The position numbers and the translations under genes were made by a program. From Allohahella sp002354735 (GTDB lineage Bacteria > Pseudomonadota > Gammaproteobacteria > Pseudomonadales > Oleiphilaceae), in NCBI RefSeq assembly GCF_047946665.1, contig NZ_CP172312.1, positions 682,001 through 746,000 of the forward strand: a stretch of DNA of 64,000 bases, written 5' to 3'. This document shows, one piece after another, positions 44,167-51,562 of this stretch. The notes beneath the pieces were generated by a model. The model was not told the DNA's origin and made no database searches. It saw nothing but the letters and a program-made list of their open reading frames with translations. Position 1 is the stretch's first letter. Every line of letters starts with the position of its first letter.

Positions 44167-44807
44167 TACGCTGCCTCTACTGTGTATTGTGATGAATCGA
44201 TAACCTTCGCTGTCTTGTCGATCAGCTTCCTGAACTCGTCTATCCGCGCCATGAGCCGCTTGAACTCGTCCTGAGTCTTCTCTCTGTAGACCCGGCAGCG
44301 ATACAGCTGCTTATCGGGCGGGAAGTCCGCGCAGTACGAGATCGAGTCAATCCAGTCGCGCTGTGTGAAATGGACGTTCCCGATGATCTGCCACTTATAG
44401 ACAGGGTCTATCGTCTGGCGCTTGATGTTTGCGAAGTGAATGGCCGGGATAACCGACTTGATTTCAACCTCGCCATCGTCATACACCAGCCCATCTGGGG
44501 AGCAGCCAATATCATCCAGCTCGAAAAACCCGCCGTTGCTGACCGTTGAAAACGTCTCCGCTTCGTACAGCGCCCGCGCCAAACCTTCTTGCTCGTGCCC
44601 GCGTTCCATGTGCGAGTTTGAGAACCCGCCACCAACCGGCCTGCCTATGGCTCGTTCGATGCAGATATTCACCGCATACTGCTTTGCGGGTTCGCCAAAG
44701 GCCTTTCCTTCATGGGCCATCAGCTTTGACAAATTGGACGACGTGATTCTGCCGACGCGGAGCGCAAGCCATGCGTCCGTGTTCTGCTCCACGTCGTGAA
44801 AGATCAC
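44166..44807 (-). CDS. YqaJ-type viral recombinase (exonuclease)
   Basis: 213 residues of the PD-(D/E)XK lambda-exonuclease-like family. Seen are WLALRVGRITSSN, RGHEQEGLARALYE, the metal site GCSPDGLVYDDGEVEIKS and KWQIIGNVHFT. It resects double-strand ends 5' to 3' so that the ERF annealase, encoded next, can pair the strands. Overlaps both neighbours. Confidence 0.9.
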   Translation of the reverse strand: MIFHDVEQNTDAWLALRVGRITSSNLSKLMAHEGKAFGEPAKQYAVNICIERAIGRPVGGGFSNSHMERGHEQEGLARALYEAETFSTVSNGGFFELDDIGCSPDGLVYDDGEVEIKSVIPAIHFANIKRQTIDPVYKWQIIGNVHFTQRDWIDSISYCADFPPDKQLYRCRVYREKTQDEFKRLMARIDEFRKLIDKTAKVIDSSQYTVEAA

Positions 44808-45412
44808 GCGGCACCTGCCTGTGCGGGCTCGCTGTTAGCCTCTTCCATAATCATCCGTCTGACTTCCGGGCTGATTTCCATGTGCTCCAGAACAGCGACA
44901 AGGTTGCCATCACGCTTGTAGGCTGCAATGGCATTGCCCCATGCCTTAGTGCCTGGCTTCAGCGCTGGTTTTGATTGCGCCTGCGCGGCCTTCTGAGCCT
45001 GCTGACGGGGCGCTGCTGCCGTAGCTGCGTTACCGTCGTCATCTTCCTGCGCAATGCCGCACACAGCCGCTAATGAGTACCTGCGCAAGTAGGTGAGAGC
45101 GGAGCCGACTTGCTGGGCGTCATGCTTAGCAATCGGCGTGCAGCACTCGGACTCGATGTACTCACCCGATGAGTGCATGAGCAGCGTTGTCAGCGTCACC
45201 AACTGCTCGCCGTAACCAGGCATCTGGACGACGCTCAGGCCGTGCTTAGACAGCACTGGCCGAGTCGTGTTCAGAATCTCCGCAAGGTCCGCGTAAGAGC
45301 TTTTGAAGTGCGGGTTCTTACTGTTCTTCGCCGCGTTGCCTATCTCTGCCTGAGCCTTCGCCAGAGCGCTTGCCAGCTCCTTCAGAGACTCGGATTTCGT
45401 TACGTTGCTCAT
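44804..45412 (-). CDS. erf: ERF-family single-strand annealing protein
   Basis: 202 residues. ERF superfamily core (about 8-130): KAQAEIGNAAKNSKNPHFKS, SYADLAEILNTTRPVLSKHG and the later GSALTYLRRYSLAAVCGIAQEDDDGNA. A Gln/Ala-rich linker leads to a small C-terminal domain. It anneals homologous single strands, working with the adjacent YqaJ exonuclease and SSB. Confidence 0.92.
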   Translation of the reverse strand: MSNVTKSESLKELASALAKAQAEIGNAAKNSKNPHFKSSYADLAEILNTTRPVLSKHGLSVVQMPGYGEQLVTLTTLLMHSSGEYIESECCTPIAKHDAQQVGSALTYLRRYSLAAVCGIAQEDDDGNAATAAAPRQQAQKAAQAQSKPALKPGTKAWGNAIAAYKRDGNLVAVLEHMEISPEVRRMIMEEANSEPAQAGAA

Positions 45413-45537
45413 TTCTGCTCACCCGCTGTAATTCGATTAATCTCGCTAACGTTAACGACCACCTGAGCCGCCAGACCCAAAACCAGCACGACCAGCGCGC
45501 ACATCAGAAGCTCAGCTTTCCGGATTCTCGTTTTCAT
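45409..45537 (-). CDS. Small membrane protein (42 aa)
   Basis: One hydrophobic helix (LLMCALVVLVLGLAAQVVV) after a short basic N-terminus. Coupled to erf by an ATGA overlap. No recognised family. Confidence 0.55.
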   Translation of the reverse strand: MKTRIRKAELLMCALVVLVLGLAAQVVVNVSEINRITAGEQK

Positions 45538-45646
45538 GTGTTGTGCTCCTTATTATTTTGTCGAGGCCTTTCATTTGTCGGTCGAATGCTGCTGCTGTGA
45601 GTAGCAGGATCAGGATGCCGGCTAGAGTGAAGATGGTTATGCTCAT
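45512..45646 (-). CDS. Small membrane protein (44 aa)
   Basis: Starts with a hydrophobic helix (MSITIFTLAGILILLLT) and ends in a charged tail. Overlaps both neighbouring small membrane genes. Function unknown. Confidence 0.5.
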   Translation of the reverse strand: MSITIFTLAGILILLLTAAAFDRQMKGLDKIIRSTTHENENPES

Positions 45647-45768
45647 TTGCCTTGCTCCTCTGGCCGGCAGCCTGCTTCAAGCTGCTCCACCTTGTCCGTC
45701 AAATCACGAATGGAGACTGCGGCGACAAACAGAATGCTGAAAAATACGATCATCACGAACCCGTTCAC
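45643..45768 (-). CDS. Small membrane protein (41 aa)
   Basis: GTG start, one N-terminal helix (FVMIVFFSILFVAAVSI) and a short coiled tail (DLTDKVEQLEAG). Third of three consecutive single-span proteins. Function unknown. Confidence 0.5.
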   Translation of the reverse strand: MNGFVMIVFFSILFVAAVSIRDLTDKVEQLEAGCRPEEQGK

Positions 45769-46094
45769 GCCGCCTCCTCCTTCGCCAGAATCTCATCAGC
45801 CCCAAGCTTCACAGCCCGCTCAATCATCTTTCTGATCGAAGTCTCGTTAAGGTCCGTGTAACCTCGTGAAGCCCATGCCAGCAGCTCACAGAGGACGTTG
45901 CTGTCTTCCAATTCGCGGAACATCTTCACGCTGGACATGTCGCCCGACTTCAGCTGGTCGCAGATTTCATCGTGCCGCCGCTCCGACTTCTCCTGAGCGT
46001 CCCAAACCCGTTCGCCGGCCTCGTCTTCGAGCTTGTAATCGCCCAGGTAGATGGCTGTTTGCATCAGATCGTGTGGTTGTCTTGGTGCGCTCAT
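45765..46094 (-). CDS. Hypothetical prophage protein (109 aa)
   Basis: The start at 46094 is set by GGAGGTT just upstream; the longer frame has no ribosome site. Acidic, helical, with no recognised domain. Overlaps the next gene by ATGA. Confidence 0.6.
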   Translation of the reverse strand: MSAPRQPHDLMQTAIYLGDYKLEDEAGERVWDAQEKSERRHDEICDQLKSGDMSSVKMFRELEDSNVLCELLAWASRGYTDLNETSIRKMIERAVKLGADEILAKEEAA

Positions 46095-46342
46095 ATAACC
46101 TCCGAAAAACCTGGTCGATTGGCTCGTCTCTGCTTCGAAAACCACTTGCCGAACTTGTCCCAAACTGCCTCTGGGATATCCTCAAACTTGCACTGCTTCT
46201 CGCCGTGCTTGTCGTATGAAAAGTCAGGGCCGAGGTAATGGTGAAAGTCGCAATAGAACCGGACGCCGTTGTGAATGAAGTAGGTGTCCGTCCGTCTGAA
46301 ATGCGCTATGCCGCCTGGAATCCTTACCGCATGACTGCTCAT
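46091..46342 (-). CDS. Hypothetical prophage protein (83 aa)
   Basis: Aromatic- and His-rich (NGVRFYCDFHHYLGPDF), then EDIPEAVWDKFGKWF. No recognised family. Confidence 0.58.
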   Translation of the reverse strand: MSSHAVRIPGGIAHFRRTDTYFIHNGVRFYCDFHHYLGPDFSYDKHGEKQCKFEDIPEAVWDKFGKWFSKQRRANRPGFSEVI

Positions 46343-46581
46343 CGTCCTGCCGCCTCTGTGATGTTTGAAATTGCGTCGAGCATCTGGTCCATTCGGTACA
46401 CGGCGAGGCCCGCAACTCTCGCTTCTGCCGTGCGGCCTTCTTTCAGGTACAAGGTCACGTCGTGCCGCATGTTGTCCCTGATGGCATTGCAGACGATCAC
46501 GGTGTTACAGATCGTTGCCTCTAGTGACTCGGCGTTGCAGTACATGATTGCCTGGGCCATAAGCCTCTGTGCGTCGTTCAT
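46339..46581 (-). CDS. Hypothetical prophage protein (80 aa)
   Basis: Starts at the ATG overlapping the upstream stop. Contains EATICNTVIVCNAIRDNMRH. No recognised domain. Confidence 0.58.
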   Translation of the reverse strand: MNDAQRLMAQAIMYCNAESLEATICNTVIVCNAIRDNMRHDVTLYLKEGRTAEARVAGLAVYRMDQMLDAISNITEAAGR

Positions 46582-46769
46582 AGCGGTCTGCTCCACAGGT
46601 CGCGCTCTTCCAGTTCGTCGCACAGTTCCTCGTGCAACTCCCAATTCTGTTCAGCGTGTGCTTTGTGAATCAGTCGGATCAGCTCGGCGTCTGTCTCGAT
46701 GTTGTCCCACTTGGAAGGCGGGCGCTTTGGGTTGAGCCAGGCCCATGCTCTTTTGAGTTGTGCGATCAT
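46578..46769 (-). CDS. Hypothetical prophage protein (63 aa)
   Basis: Charged, Trp-rich small protein (RAWAWLNPKRPPSKWDN) with an acidic C-terminal helix. No recognised family. Confidence 0.58.
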   Translation of the reverse strand: MIAQLKRAWAWLNPKRPPSKWDNIETDAELIRLIHKAHAEQNWELHEELCDELEERDLWSRPL

Positions 46770-46951
46770 TTGCCAGCCCTCGCAAGAACGTCAGCGCAGT
46801 AAGAGAAGGCGGTCGGGAAGTGCTTGCAGTTGTAGGCTTCGTCCCGCTTCGCATCTTCGTAGCCGGTCGGGCCGACGTAGGTGAGGATCGCCCAGACGAT
46901 GCCGAAGCATGCTGCGTATTTGAGGACTCTTAAGGTGGCTTGCATGGACAT
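46766..46951 (-). CDS. First gene of the leftward operon: small membrane protein (61 aa)
   Basis: One hydrophobic segment (about 12-30) and a Cys-containing C-terminal part. It lies about 20 bp downstream of pL, so it is the first gene transcribed leftward. It occupies the position of lambda N but does not resemble it (no Arg-rich N-terminus). Confidence 0.6.
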   Translation of the reverse strand: MSMQATLRVLKYAACFGIVWAILTYVGPTGYEDAKRDEAYNCKHFPTAFSYCADVLARAGK

Positions 46952-46965
46952 AACCCCGTTTTTCG

Positions 46966-47023
46966 TTTCACTATAGTGAAAACTATACGCGGTTTTAGGG
47001 GTATGTCAATGCACGATCGTGAA
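46966..47023 (-). promoter_or_regulatory. pL promoter with two flanking operators
   Basis: On the minus strand TTGACA (47009-47004), 16 bp, TATAGT (46987-46982). Operators lie at 47010-47023 (TGCACGATCGTGAA), abutting the -35, and 46967-46980 (TTCACTATAGTGAA, within a 16-bp perfect palindrome), abutting the -10. The consensus TTCAC-N4-GTGAA is shared with pR. Confidence 0.8.
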
Positions 47024-47035
47024 TTTATTTAGGGG

Positions 47036-47236
47036 TTACGAGGCTTTTTTTGCGGATAGGGCTTGGTGGCACAGGTGCTGGATTCGTTGAACATCGTCGA
47101 GAATCGTTTCGATCTGGTCAAGGCGCTGGATAATTGTGTAGTCAGGAAAGCCTGTTGAGGCTTCGAGCCTAATGCAAGCTGCTTTGAAATGGACCTTGCT
47201 CTCAAGTGCATCTACAAGGGCGACAACATTTTCCAT
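47036..47236 (-). CDS. Hypothetical protein in the rex position (66 aa)
   Basis: Mostly helical, with ALESKVHFKAACIRLEASTG and a C-terminal basic end. It lies between the repressor gene and pL, reading leftward, i.e. where lambda carries rexAB. It could be expressed from the lysogen. No recognised family; an exclusion or lysogeny function is only an inference from position. Confidence 0.55.
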   Translation of the reverse strand: MENVVALVDALESKVHFKAACIRLEASTGFPDYTIIQRLDQIETILDDVQRIQHLCHQALSAKKAS

Positions 47237-47594
47237 AATTGACGACTCAGCTAAAAATGAAGGTGGAAAGTGTAGCTATTTCGACGACGCATCATGTCGT
47301 TTCAAGCCAACAGAGCTTTAAACTAGGTCAAAGTTTGCTCTGCTGAGAGCCAATGTAGCCGGTTCAAGATTTCATTGCAATGAACGGAAACGCTAGAAGT
47401 GTCAACCACTTAAGGTTGACATTAACGTCGCTGGAAAATATAAATGTTCAAATTCTGATCAGGCTTGAGAGGGGCGGTCTGGCTAAGCGGTTGATAACCT
47501 TATTGCCATGCCGATTAGCCAAAATTTTATAGTCTGGAGCGACGCAAATATCAACCCCCGCAAAAAGCAAGAATCATTGCCTAATTGTAATGAA
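47237..47594. other. 358-bp spacer downstream of the repressor gene
   Basis: No convincing protein gene. It contains the palindrome GTCAACC-ACTTAA-GGTTGAC (47401-47420), a strong-looking plus-strand promoter overlapping it, and a stem (GGCTAA paired with TTAGCC) further on. It could encode a small RNA directed against the repressor transcript. Confidence 0.5.
47416..47444 (+). promoter_or_regulatory. Orphan sigma-70 promoter facing the repressor gene
   Basis: TTGACA (47416-47421), exactly 17 bp, TATAAA (47439-47444). The -35 overlaps the palindrome at 47401-47420, so it may be repressible. No open reading frame follows; the transcript would run antisense into the repressor gene. Confidence 0.55.
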
Positions 47595-47948
47595 TTAAGG
47601 CTTGCTGGTGCGTGCTGCCTGGAGTGCAGACAGGTCAGATAGGTAAGCAAGGGCCTTGTCTTGTGCCTGCGCATCAAGGCCTTCAAAAATCTTTAGGGCT
47701 TTGAGTGAGGCATCGCTCCTGCCCGCAACGAATTGATTATCTGGCAGTATCAGCGCCCAGCCGGGCATTTTCAGCCCTTCAGACAGGCGATCGAGCACGT
47801 CAAGGGTAATGTTGTTTTTTTCCCTGGCGTTCTCGATGTAGCCGATCTGAGACACGCTGACACCGCATCGGGCGTGAAGATCCTTGCGCTCCAGCCCGAG
47901 CGCCTCCCGCCTGGTGATCATGTTCTTACCTAAGTTTTGCTTAAGCAC
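47595..47948 (-). CDS. CI-like prophage repressor (XRE family)
   Basis: 117 residues with a GTG start and AGGAG 7 bp upstream. The N-terminal helix-turn-helix (about 14-65) contains RKDLHARCGVSVSQIGYIENAREKNN. The C-terminal half is a short helical region, not the LexA/CI self-cleaving protease, so induction must work differently from lambda. It is divergent from the cro-like gene, across the pR operators, and is the likely ligand of the TTCAC-N4-GTGAA sites. Confidence 0.85.
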   Translation of the reverse strand: MLKQNLGKNMITRREALGLERKDLHARCGVSVSQIGYIENAREKNNITLDVLDRLSEGLKMPGWALILPDNQFVAGRSDASLKALKIFEGLDAQAQDKALAYLSDLSALQAARTSKP

Positions 47949-47982
47949 CCGGTAACTCCTGTCGTGGATAAATCACTCGCTC

Positions 47983-48041
47983 TTCATGATAGTGGCATTG
48001 CATTTCACGGTGACTGCATATATTCTATTCACGATCGTGAA
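47983..48041 (+). promoter_or_regulatory. pR promoter with two flanking operators (pRM overlaps)
   Basis: TTGCAT (47998-48003), 17 bp, TATTCT (48021-48026). Operators at 48028-48041 (TTCACGATCGTGAA, perfect) and 47983-47996 (TTCATGATAGTGGC, 10 of 14 matches) flank the -35/-10 as at pL. On the minus strand TATCAT (47991-47986) is a -10 candidate for the repressor promoter. Confidence 0.75.
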
Positions 48042-48059
48042 ATTAACTTGGAGCAGAGC

Positions 48060-48260
48060 ATGGATATTCCGACCCTTCTATCCGCCCTTCGCGAGCACAA
48101 AGCTCGCACAGGAAAAACCTGGCGGGAGATATCGGACGAGAGCGGAATCGGCCTGTCATCGCTCACAAAAATTGTGACAAGAGAGCCCGAATCGGTGGAC
48201 CCGAAGTACTCGACCGTCGAGAAAATCATCACCTTTTTACAGCATCAAAAAGCCGCGTAG
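48060..48260 (+). CDS. Cro-like regulator, first gene of the rightward operon
   Basis: 66 residues. A small helix-turn-helix protein (TGKTWREISDESGIGLSSLTKI). The start is the ATG at 48060 with GGAG 8 bp upstream, directly after the pR operator; the upstream open frame runs through the promoter. By position it is Cro; identity is inferred. Confidence 0.75.
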   Translation: MDIPTLLSALREHKARTGKTWREISDESGIGLSSLTKIVTREPESVDPKYSTVEKIITFLQHQKAA

Positions 48261-48297
48261 ACGGCTCTCAACGAACATAAATACACGGAGATAGGAC

Positions 48298-48489
48298 ATG
48301 AAACGCGACAGGAGGTCTGTACGTGATACGCAGAAGCGAATTTCAGTCAACGAATACGACATAGAGCGAGTCTCACGGCTCCTAGATGCAATAGGTGGGG
48401 AGGAAGCCCGCCTGATGTACCGCCTTTTCCTGCATGGCCTGAGTGCCTTGGAGCGGGAAATTTTTAATAACAAAAACGAGGCAGCGTGA
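48298..48489 (+). CDS. Hypothetical early protein (63 aa)
   Basis: Starts with a basic stretch (KRDRRSVRDTQKRISVNEYD), then two helices; may be a small ribbon-helix-helix or CII-position regulator. No firm family. Confidence 0.6.
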   Translation: MKRDRRSVRDTQKRISVNEYDIERVSRLLDAIGGEEARLMYRLFLHGLSALEREIFNNKNEAA

Positions 48490-48695
48490 TTCACAGCCAA
48501 CTGGAAGAACAGTTAAAGCGGGCGGCAGAGCTCGCACCATTCTTCGATCAATTGCGTTCCTGTCGGGACGCAAAAGATTTGTTCCAGCGCATTGTAGATA
48601 TCGGGAGGGATTCTGAGGAAGGGGCAGGGAAGGCAGAGAAAGGCGCTATTTCTAGCCTAGGTAAAAACCGAACACTCAAGCGTCAGCAGTTTTAA
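48486..48695 (+). CDS. Hypothetical early protein (69 aa)
   Basis: GTG start overlapping the upstream stop. Helical, charged, no recognised domain. Confidence 0.55.
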   Translation: MIHSQLEEQLKRAAELAPFFDQLRSCRDAKDLFQRIVDIGRDSEEGAGKAEKGAISSLGKNRTLKRQQF

Positions 48696-48700
48696 CAGGC

Positions 48701-48728
48701 AAAAAAATAGCCGCTGGCAAGAGCGGCT
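48701..48728 (-). terminator. Minus-strand-oriented terminator-like hairpin before the O-like gene
   Basis: AGCCGCT-GGCAAG-AGCGGCT (48709-48728) with a run of seven A on the left. Read on the minus strand it is a stem followed by ATTTTTTT, a good terminator against antisense transcription. On the plus strand no T-run follows. Confidence 0.5.
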
Positions 48729-48806
48729 GTGTGTCCATCACCAGCAAAGGTAAGCAACACGAATGAATACTACCGCACCACGAACAGCTTTCGCAAGGGG
48801 GCTTAT

Positions 48807-49790
48807 ATGAGCGCCCAACAATCCACTTGGGTCAAGTCTAACGTGCTGCCATTCACGGCGACTCGAACAGCGGGGTTCTATGTGACACCTCGATCTCTCA
48901 AGCGCTCCGACGCATGGCGCAAAGCCAGCCTGGTACAGCGCGATGTTTTATCAACCGTACTCGACCTGGCTGAGTACAAGTCAAGCGCGAAGCAAATTGG
49001 GTCTGTCATGGTTTATTTGAGCCCTGGCGATCTGCTCACTACGCAGGCAAATCTCACAGCAGAATGCTCGCCCGAAATGACCAGAGACAAGCTGAAAAGA
49101 GGTCTAGCGTACTGGAAAAAGCAGGGCGTTTTGACCTTTGAAACCGTCGAATTTCAGGCCCAGACAACACAAGAAGCAGGCCCAGAGAAGGCCCAGAACA
49201 AGCGCAACAGGATAACGCTGATAAGGCTTTGTAATTACGAAGAATTTACAGTTTCTTATCATGCCGAAAAAACAGAGCAGGCCCAGAGTAGGCCCAGAGA
49301 AGCGGCAAAGGTGGCCCATTCTCTAGTAAGTAATACTGAAGTAATTAAGACACTAGACATAAGTTCTAAAGATTTTTCGCGCGAAGACGCGCCGACAAAA
49401 GTTGATCCCGAACTTGATTTTGGTTCTCCCGAACCATCCCCAGAGCCAGCCAAACCGAAAGCCAAGCGAAAGGCGAAGGCGCCAGGAACTTGCGCCCCTG
49501 ACGCGCTCGAAATCACCGACGCAATGTTCAATTGGGCGCAGAAAACCGGCGTGACCGTCGATCTCGTTTCCGAAACCGAACAGTTCCTCGATCACCACCG
49601 GGGAGCGGGCAATCTCAAAACCGACTGGATCGCTACCTGGCGAACCTGGATGCGCAACAGCATCAAGTTTGGCGCGAAGAACAAGCCCCGCTTCGGCGGC
49701 CCCCGCACCATCGACGATTTCAAGCGCGAGAACGACGAGCAAACGAAACGCATTCTCGAATCTGGCCTACTCGACGGGATACCTGACTGA
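48807..49790 (+). CDS. O-like replication initiation protein
   Basis: 327 residues from the ATG at 48807, preceded by AAGGGGGC. The N-terminal half (FYVTPRSLKRSDAWRKASL and DLLTTQANLTAECSPEMTRDKLKRGLAYWKKQG) is a winged-helix-like DNA-binding region. A disordered Pro/Lys linker leads to a C-terminal DnaT/O-like domain (FLDHHRGAGNLKTDWIATWRTWMRNS). The gene contains iteron-like repeats, as lambda O contains ori. The P-like gene follows, with stop and start overlapping. Confidence 0.8.
   Translation: MSAQQSTWVKSNVLPFTATRTAGFYVTPRSLKRSDAWRKASLVQRDVLSTVLDLAEYKSSAKQIGSVMVYLSPGDLLTTQANLTAECSPEMTRDKLKRGLAYWKKQGVLTFETVEFQAQTTQEAGPEKAQNKRNRITLIRLCNYEEFTVSYHAEKTEQAQSRPREAAKVAHSLVSNTEVIKTLDISSKDFSREDAPTKVDPELDFGSPEPSPEPAKPKAKRKAKAPGTCAPDALEITDAMFNWAQKTGVTVDLVSETEQFLDHHRGAGNLKTDWIATWRTWMRNSIKFGAKNKPRFGGPRTIDDFKRENDEQTKRILESGLLDGIPD
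49157..49380. other. Candidate replication origin inside the O-like gene
   Basis: Five direct copies of GGCCCAGA start at 49157, 49179, 49190, 49280 and 49291. Spacings of 22 and 11 bp are helically phased. The copies fall in all three reading frames, so DNA rather than protein sequence seems conserved. An AT-rich tract (about 49321-49380) follows, as in lambda ori. Confidence 0.6.
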
Positions 49791-50455
49791 TGACCAAAAG
49801 CGATCTTCCGAAATTTGCGGCGCTCTGGAAAGCCACGGGCGAAATCTACGGCAAGTCGATGTCTGACCAGGCCATATCAATCATTTTCCGACAACTGGCG
49901 AAGTACGAGTACAGCGCCGTTGACCGGGCGCTACAGCGTCACCTCGACGACACAGACGGCGGGCGCTTCGTTCCCAAGCCTGCCGATATCGTCCGGTACA
50001 TCGATGGCGACCTCGGCACCGCGCCGATGCTGGCATGGTCCAAAGTCGATGCGGCCGTCCGCTCCCCCGGCAACAACGCCACGGTGGTTTTTGACGATCC
50101 CATCATCATGGCGATCATCGAGGACACAGGGGGCTGGATACGTCTCGGCAAGCTGGACGAGGAAACGTTGAAGTTCTACGGCAATGAGTTTCAGAAGCGT
50201 TACAGGGGCTACCAGGCCAAGCCGCCATTGCGCCACCCGCGCAAGCTGATCGGCATCGAGGAGCAGGTAAACGCCCTGGAATACCCCGACTTCATCCCTG
50301 AGCCGCGCTTGATCGGTGACCCGCAGAAAGCTCTGGCGATTCTCCGGTCTGGAACAGGCAAAGCATTGCCGTCTGTGCCGCTCTCACAGGTCGCTGGCAA
50401 GCAGAACATCATCCGACTGGTCAAAGACTTGGGGGTCGATGATGAAGCGCTTTGA
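49790..50455 (+). CDS. P-position replication protein (helicase-loader candidate)
   Basis: 221 residues. KFAALWKATGEIYGKSMSDQ and RFVPKPADIVRYIDG match a common phage family found beside replication genes. It overlaps the O-like gene by 1 bp, in the place of lambda P. A role as helicase loader is inferred; the sequence is not clearly P-like. Confidence 0.75.
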   Translation: MTKSDLPKFAALWKATGEIYGKSMSDQAISIIFRQLAKYEYSAVDRALQRHLDDTDGGRFVPKPADIVRYIDGDLGTAPMLAWSKVDAAVRSPGNNATVVFDDPIIMAIIEDTGGWIRLGKLDEETLKFYGNEFQKRYRGYQAKPPLRHPRKLIGIEEQVNALEYPDFIPEPRLIGDPQKALAILRSGTGKALPSVPLSQVAGKQNIIRLVKDLGVDDEAL

Positions 50456-50690
50456 AGACGAAATATTCATGGCCGGCCCACACGACAAAGCCATTGGCAA
50501 AGTCGTCCTGGCTGACGTTCTGGCAAGCATCGAAGGCGAGCTGACCAAGGCTGCTGAAGCCCGAAAGGCTGCGGCACTGGCTGCGCGGCGGAAGAACGAC
50601 GCGGGGCACGCTGAAGACCTGGCTGCGCTGTTCCGATTTCTGGATGAGCGGGCGGCGAAAGAGCGGCTGAAGCTGGAGGATGCGGCGTGA
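50442..50690 (+). CDS. Hypothetical charged helical protein (82 aa)
   Basis: Ala/Lys/Glu-rich and almost certainly helical (KAAEARKAAALAARRKNDAG). An ATG at 50439 is an alternative start. Coupled to the PP-loop gene by a 4-bp overlap. Function unknown. Confidence 0.6.
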   Translation: MKRFEDEIFMAGPHDKAIGKVVLADVLASIEGELTKAAEARKAAALAARRKNDAGHAEDLAALFRFLDERAAKERLKLEDAA

Positions 50691-51562
50691 AGAAAATATT
50701 CGTCAGTTTCAGCGGCGGCAGAACCTCCGCATTCATGGCCAAGTGGATACAGGATAACTTTTCCGACACTCACGAAATCATCTACGTGTTCGCCAATACA
50801 GGCCTTGAGCACGAGAAGACGCTTGAGTTCGTGCACAAGTGCGATCAGGCATGGGGCCTTGGCGTCGTCTGGCTTGAGGCTGTGACCAACGATGGCCGGG
50901 TCGGGTGCACGCACAAGGTCGTCAATTTCGAAACCGCTGCGCGCAATGGCGAGCCTTTCGAGGATGTAATTTGCAAATACGGGATCAGCAACCGCGCCTT
51001 CCCACACTGCAACCGCGAGCTGAAGCTCAATCCGATCCGAAGCTATACCCGTTCGATTGGCTGGGAGAAAGGCGTCTACCACACGGCTATTGGAATTAGG
51101 GCTGATGAAATCGACCGAATGAGCATCAAGGCCAAGGCCGAAAACCTCTGGTATCCGCTCATCAAGCTCGGAGTGACCAAACAGGACGTGCTGACGTGGT
51201 GGAGGGGTCAGGAGTTTGATCTCGGACTTTCGGAGCATCTTGGCAACTGCGTTACCTGCTGGAAGAAGACGGACAGGAAGCTCTACACCATAGCTCACGA
51301 AGACCCTGCTGCCTTCGACTTCATGAAGCGAATGGAGGCCGAGCACGCTTTGACTGGTGCCGGCGAAGGTGAGCGCGTTTTCTTCAGAAGAAGTCGGTCA
51401 GCTGAGCAAATCATTGCTGAGGCCGCAGAGCGAGATTTCCAGCTGTTCAGGGAAGGTCAGCACGAGTACCAGATTCCTCTGTTCGACCTCGATCAACCTA
51501 ACGGCTGCGAAGAGTCCTGCGACATTTTCAGCGACGACTTCGAGCGGGAGCTTGCAGCATGA
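50687..51562 (+). CDS. PP-loop ATPase, PAPS-reductase family
   Basis: 291 residues. The PP-loop SFSGGRTSAFM (residues 7-17) binds ATP. Conserved Cys occur in GRVGCTHK, FPHCNREL and CVTCWKK, and GIRADE is the family's distal motif. Phage members of this superfamily are found near replication and modification genes; proposed roles include sulfur or nucleobase modification. It sits just before a winged-helix gene and a cytosine methyltransferase. The substrate is unknown. Confidence 0.85.
   Translation: MKKIFVSFSGGRTSAFMAKWIQDNFSDTHEIIYVFANTGLEHEKTLEFVHKCDQAWGLGVVWLEAVTNDGRVGCTHKVVNFETAARNGEPFEDVICKYGISNRAFPHCNRELKLNPIRSYTRSIGWEKGVYHTAIGIRADEIDRMSIKAKAENLWYPLIKLGVTKQDVLTWWRGQEFDLGLSEHLGNCVTCWKKTDRKLYTIAHEDPAAFDFMKRMEAEHALTGAGEGERVFFRRSRSAEQIIAEAAERDFQLFREGQHEYQIPLFDLDQPNGCEESCDIFSDDFERELAA

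Noticed and set aside
46766..46951. A lambda N-like antiterminator as first pL gene
   Set aside because: The protein has a membrane segment and no Arg-rich RNA-binding N-terminus; no boxB-like hairpin was found next to it.
48701..48728. A terminator for the rightward early operon
   Set aside because: The T-run lies on the minus-strand side of the stem, so it does not stop rightward transcription.
50384..51346. A 320-residue open frame antisense to the PP-loop gene and its neighbour
   Set aside because: The plus-strand genes have clear motifs and overlapping starts and stops; the antisense product is Arg/Ser/Ala-rich without structure.
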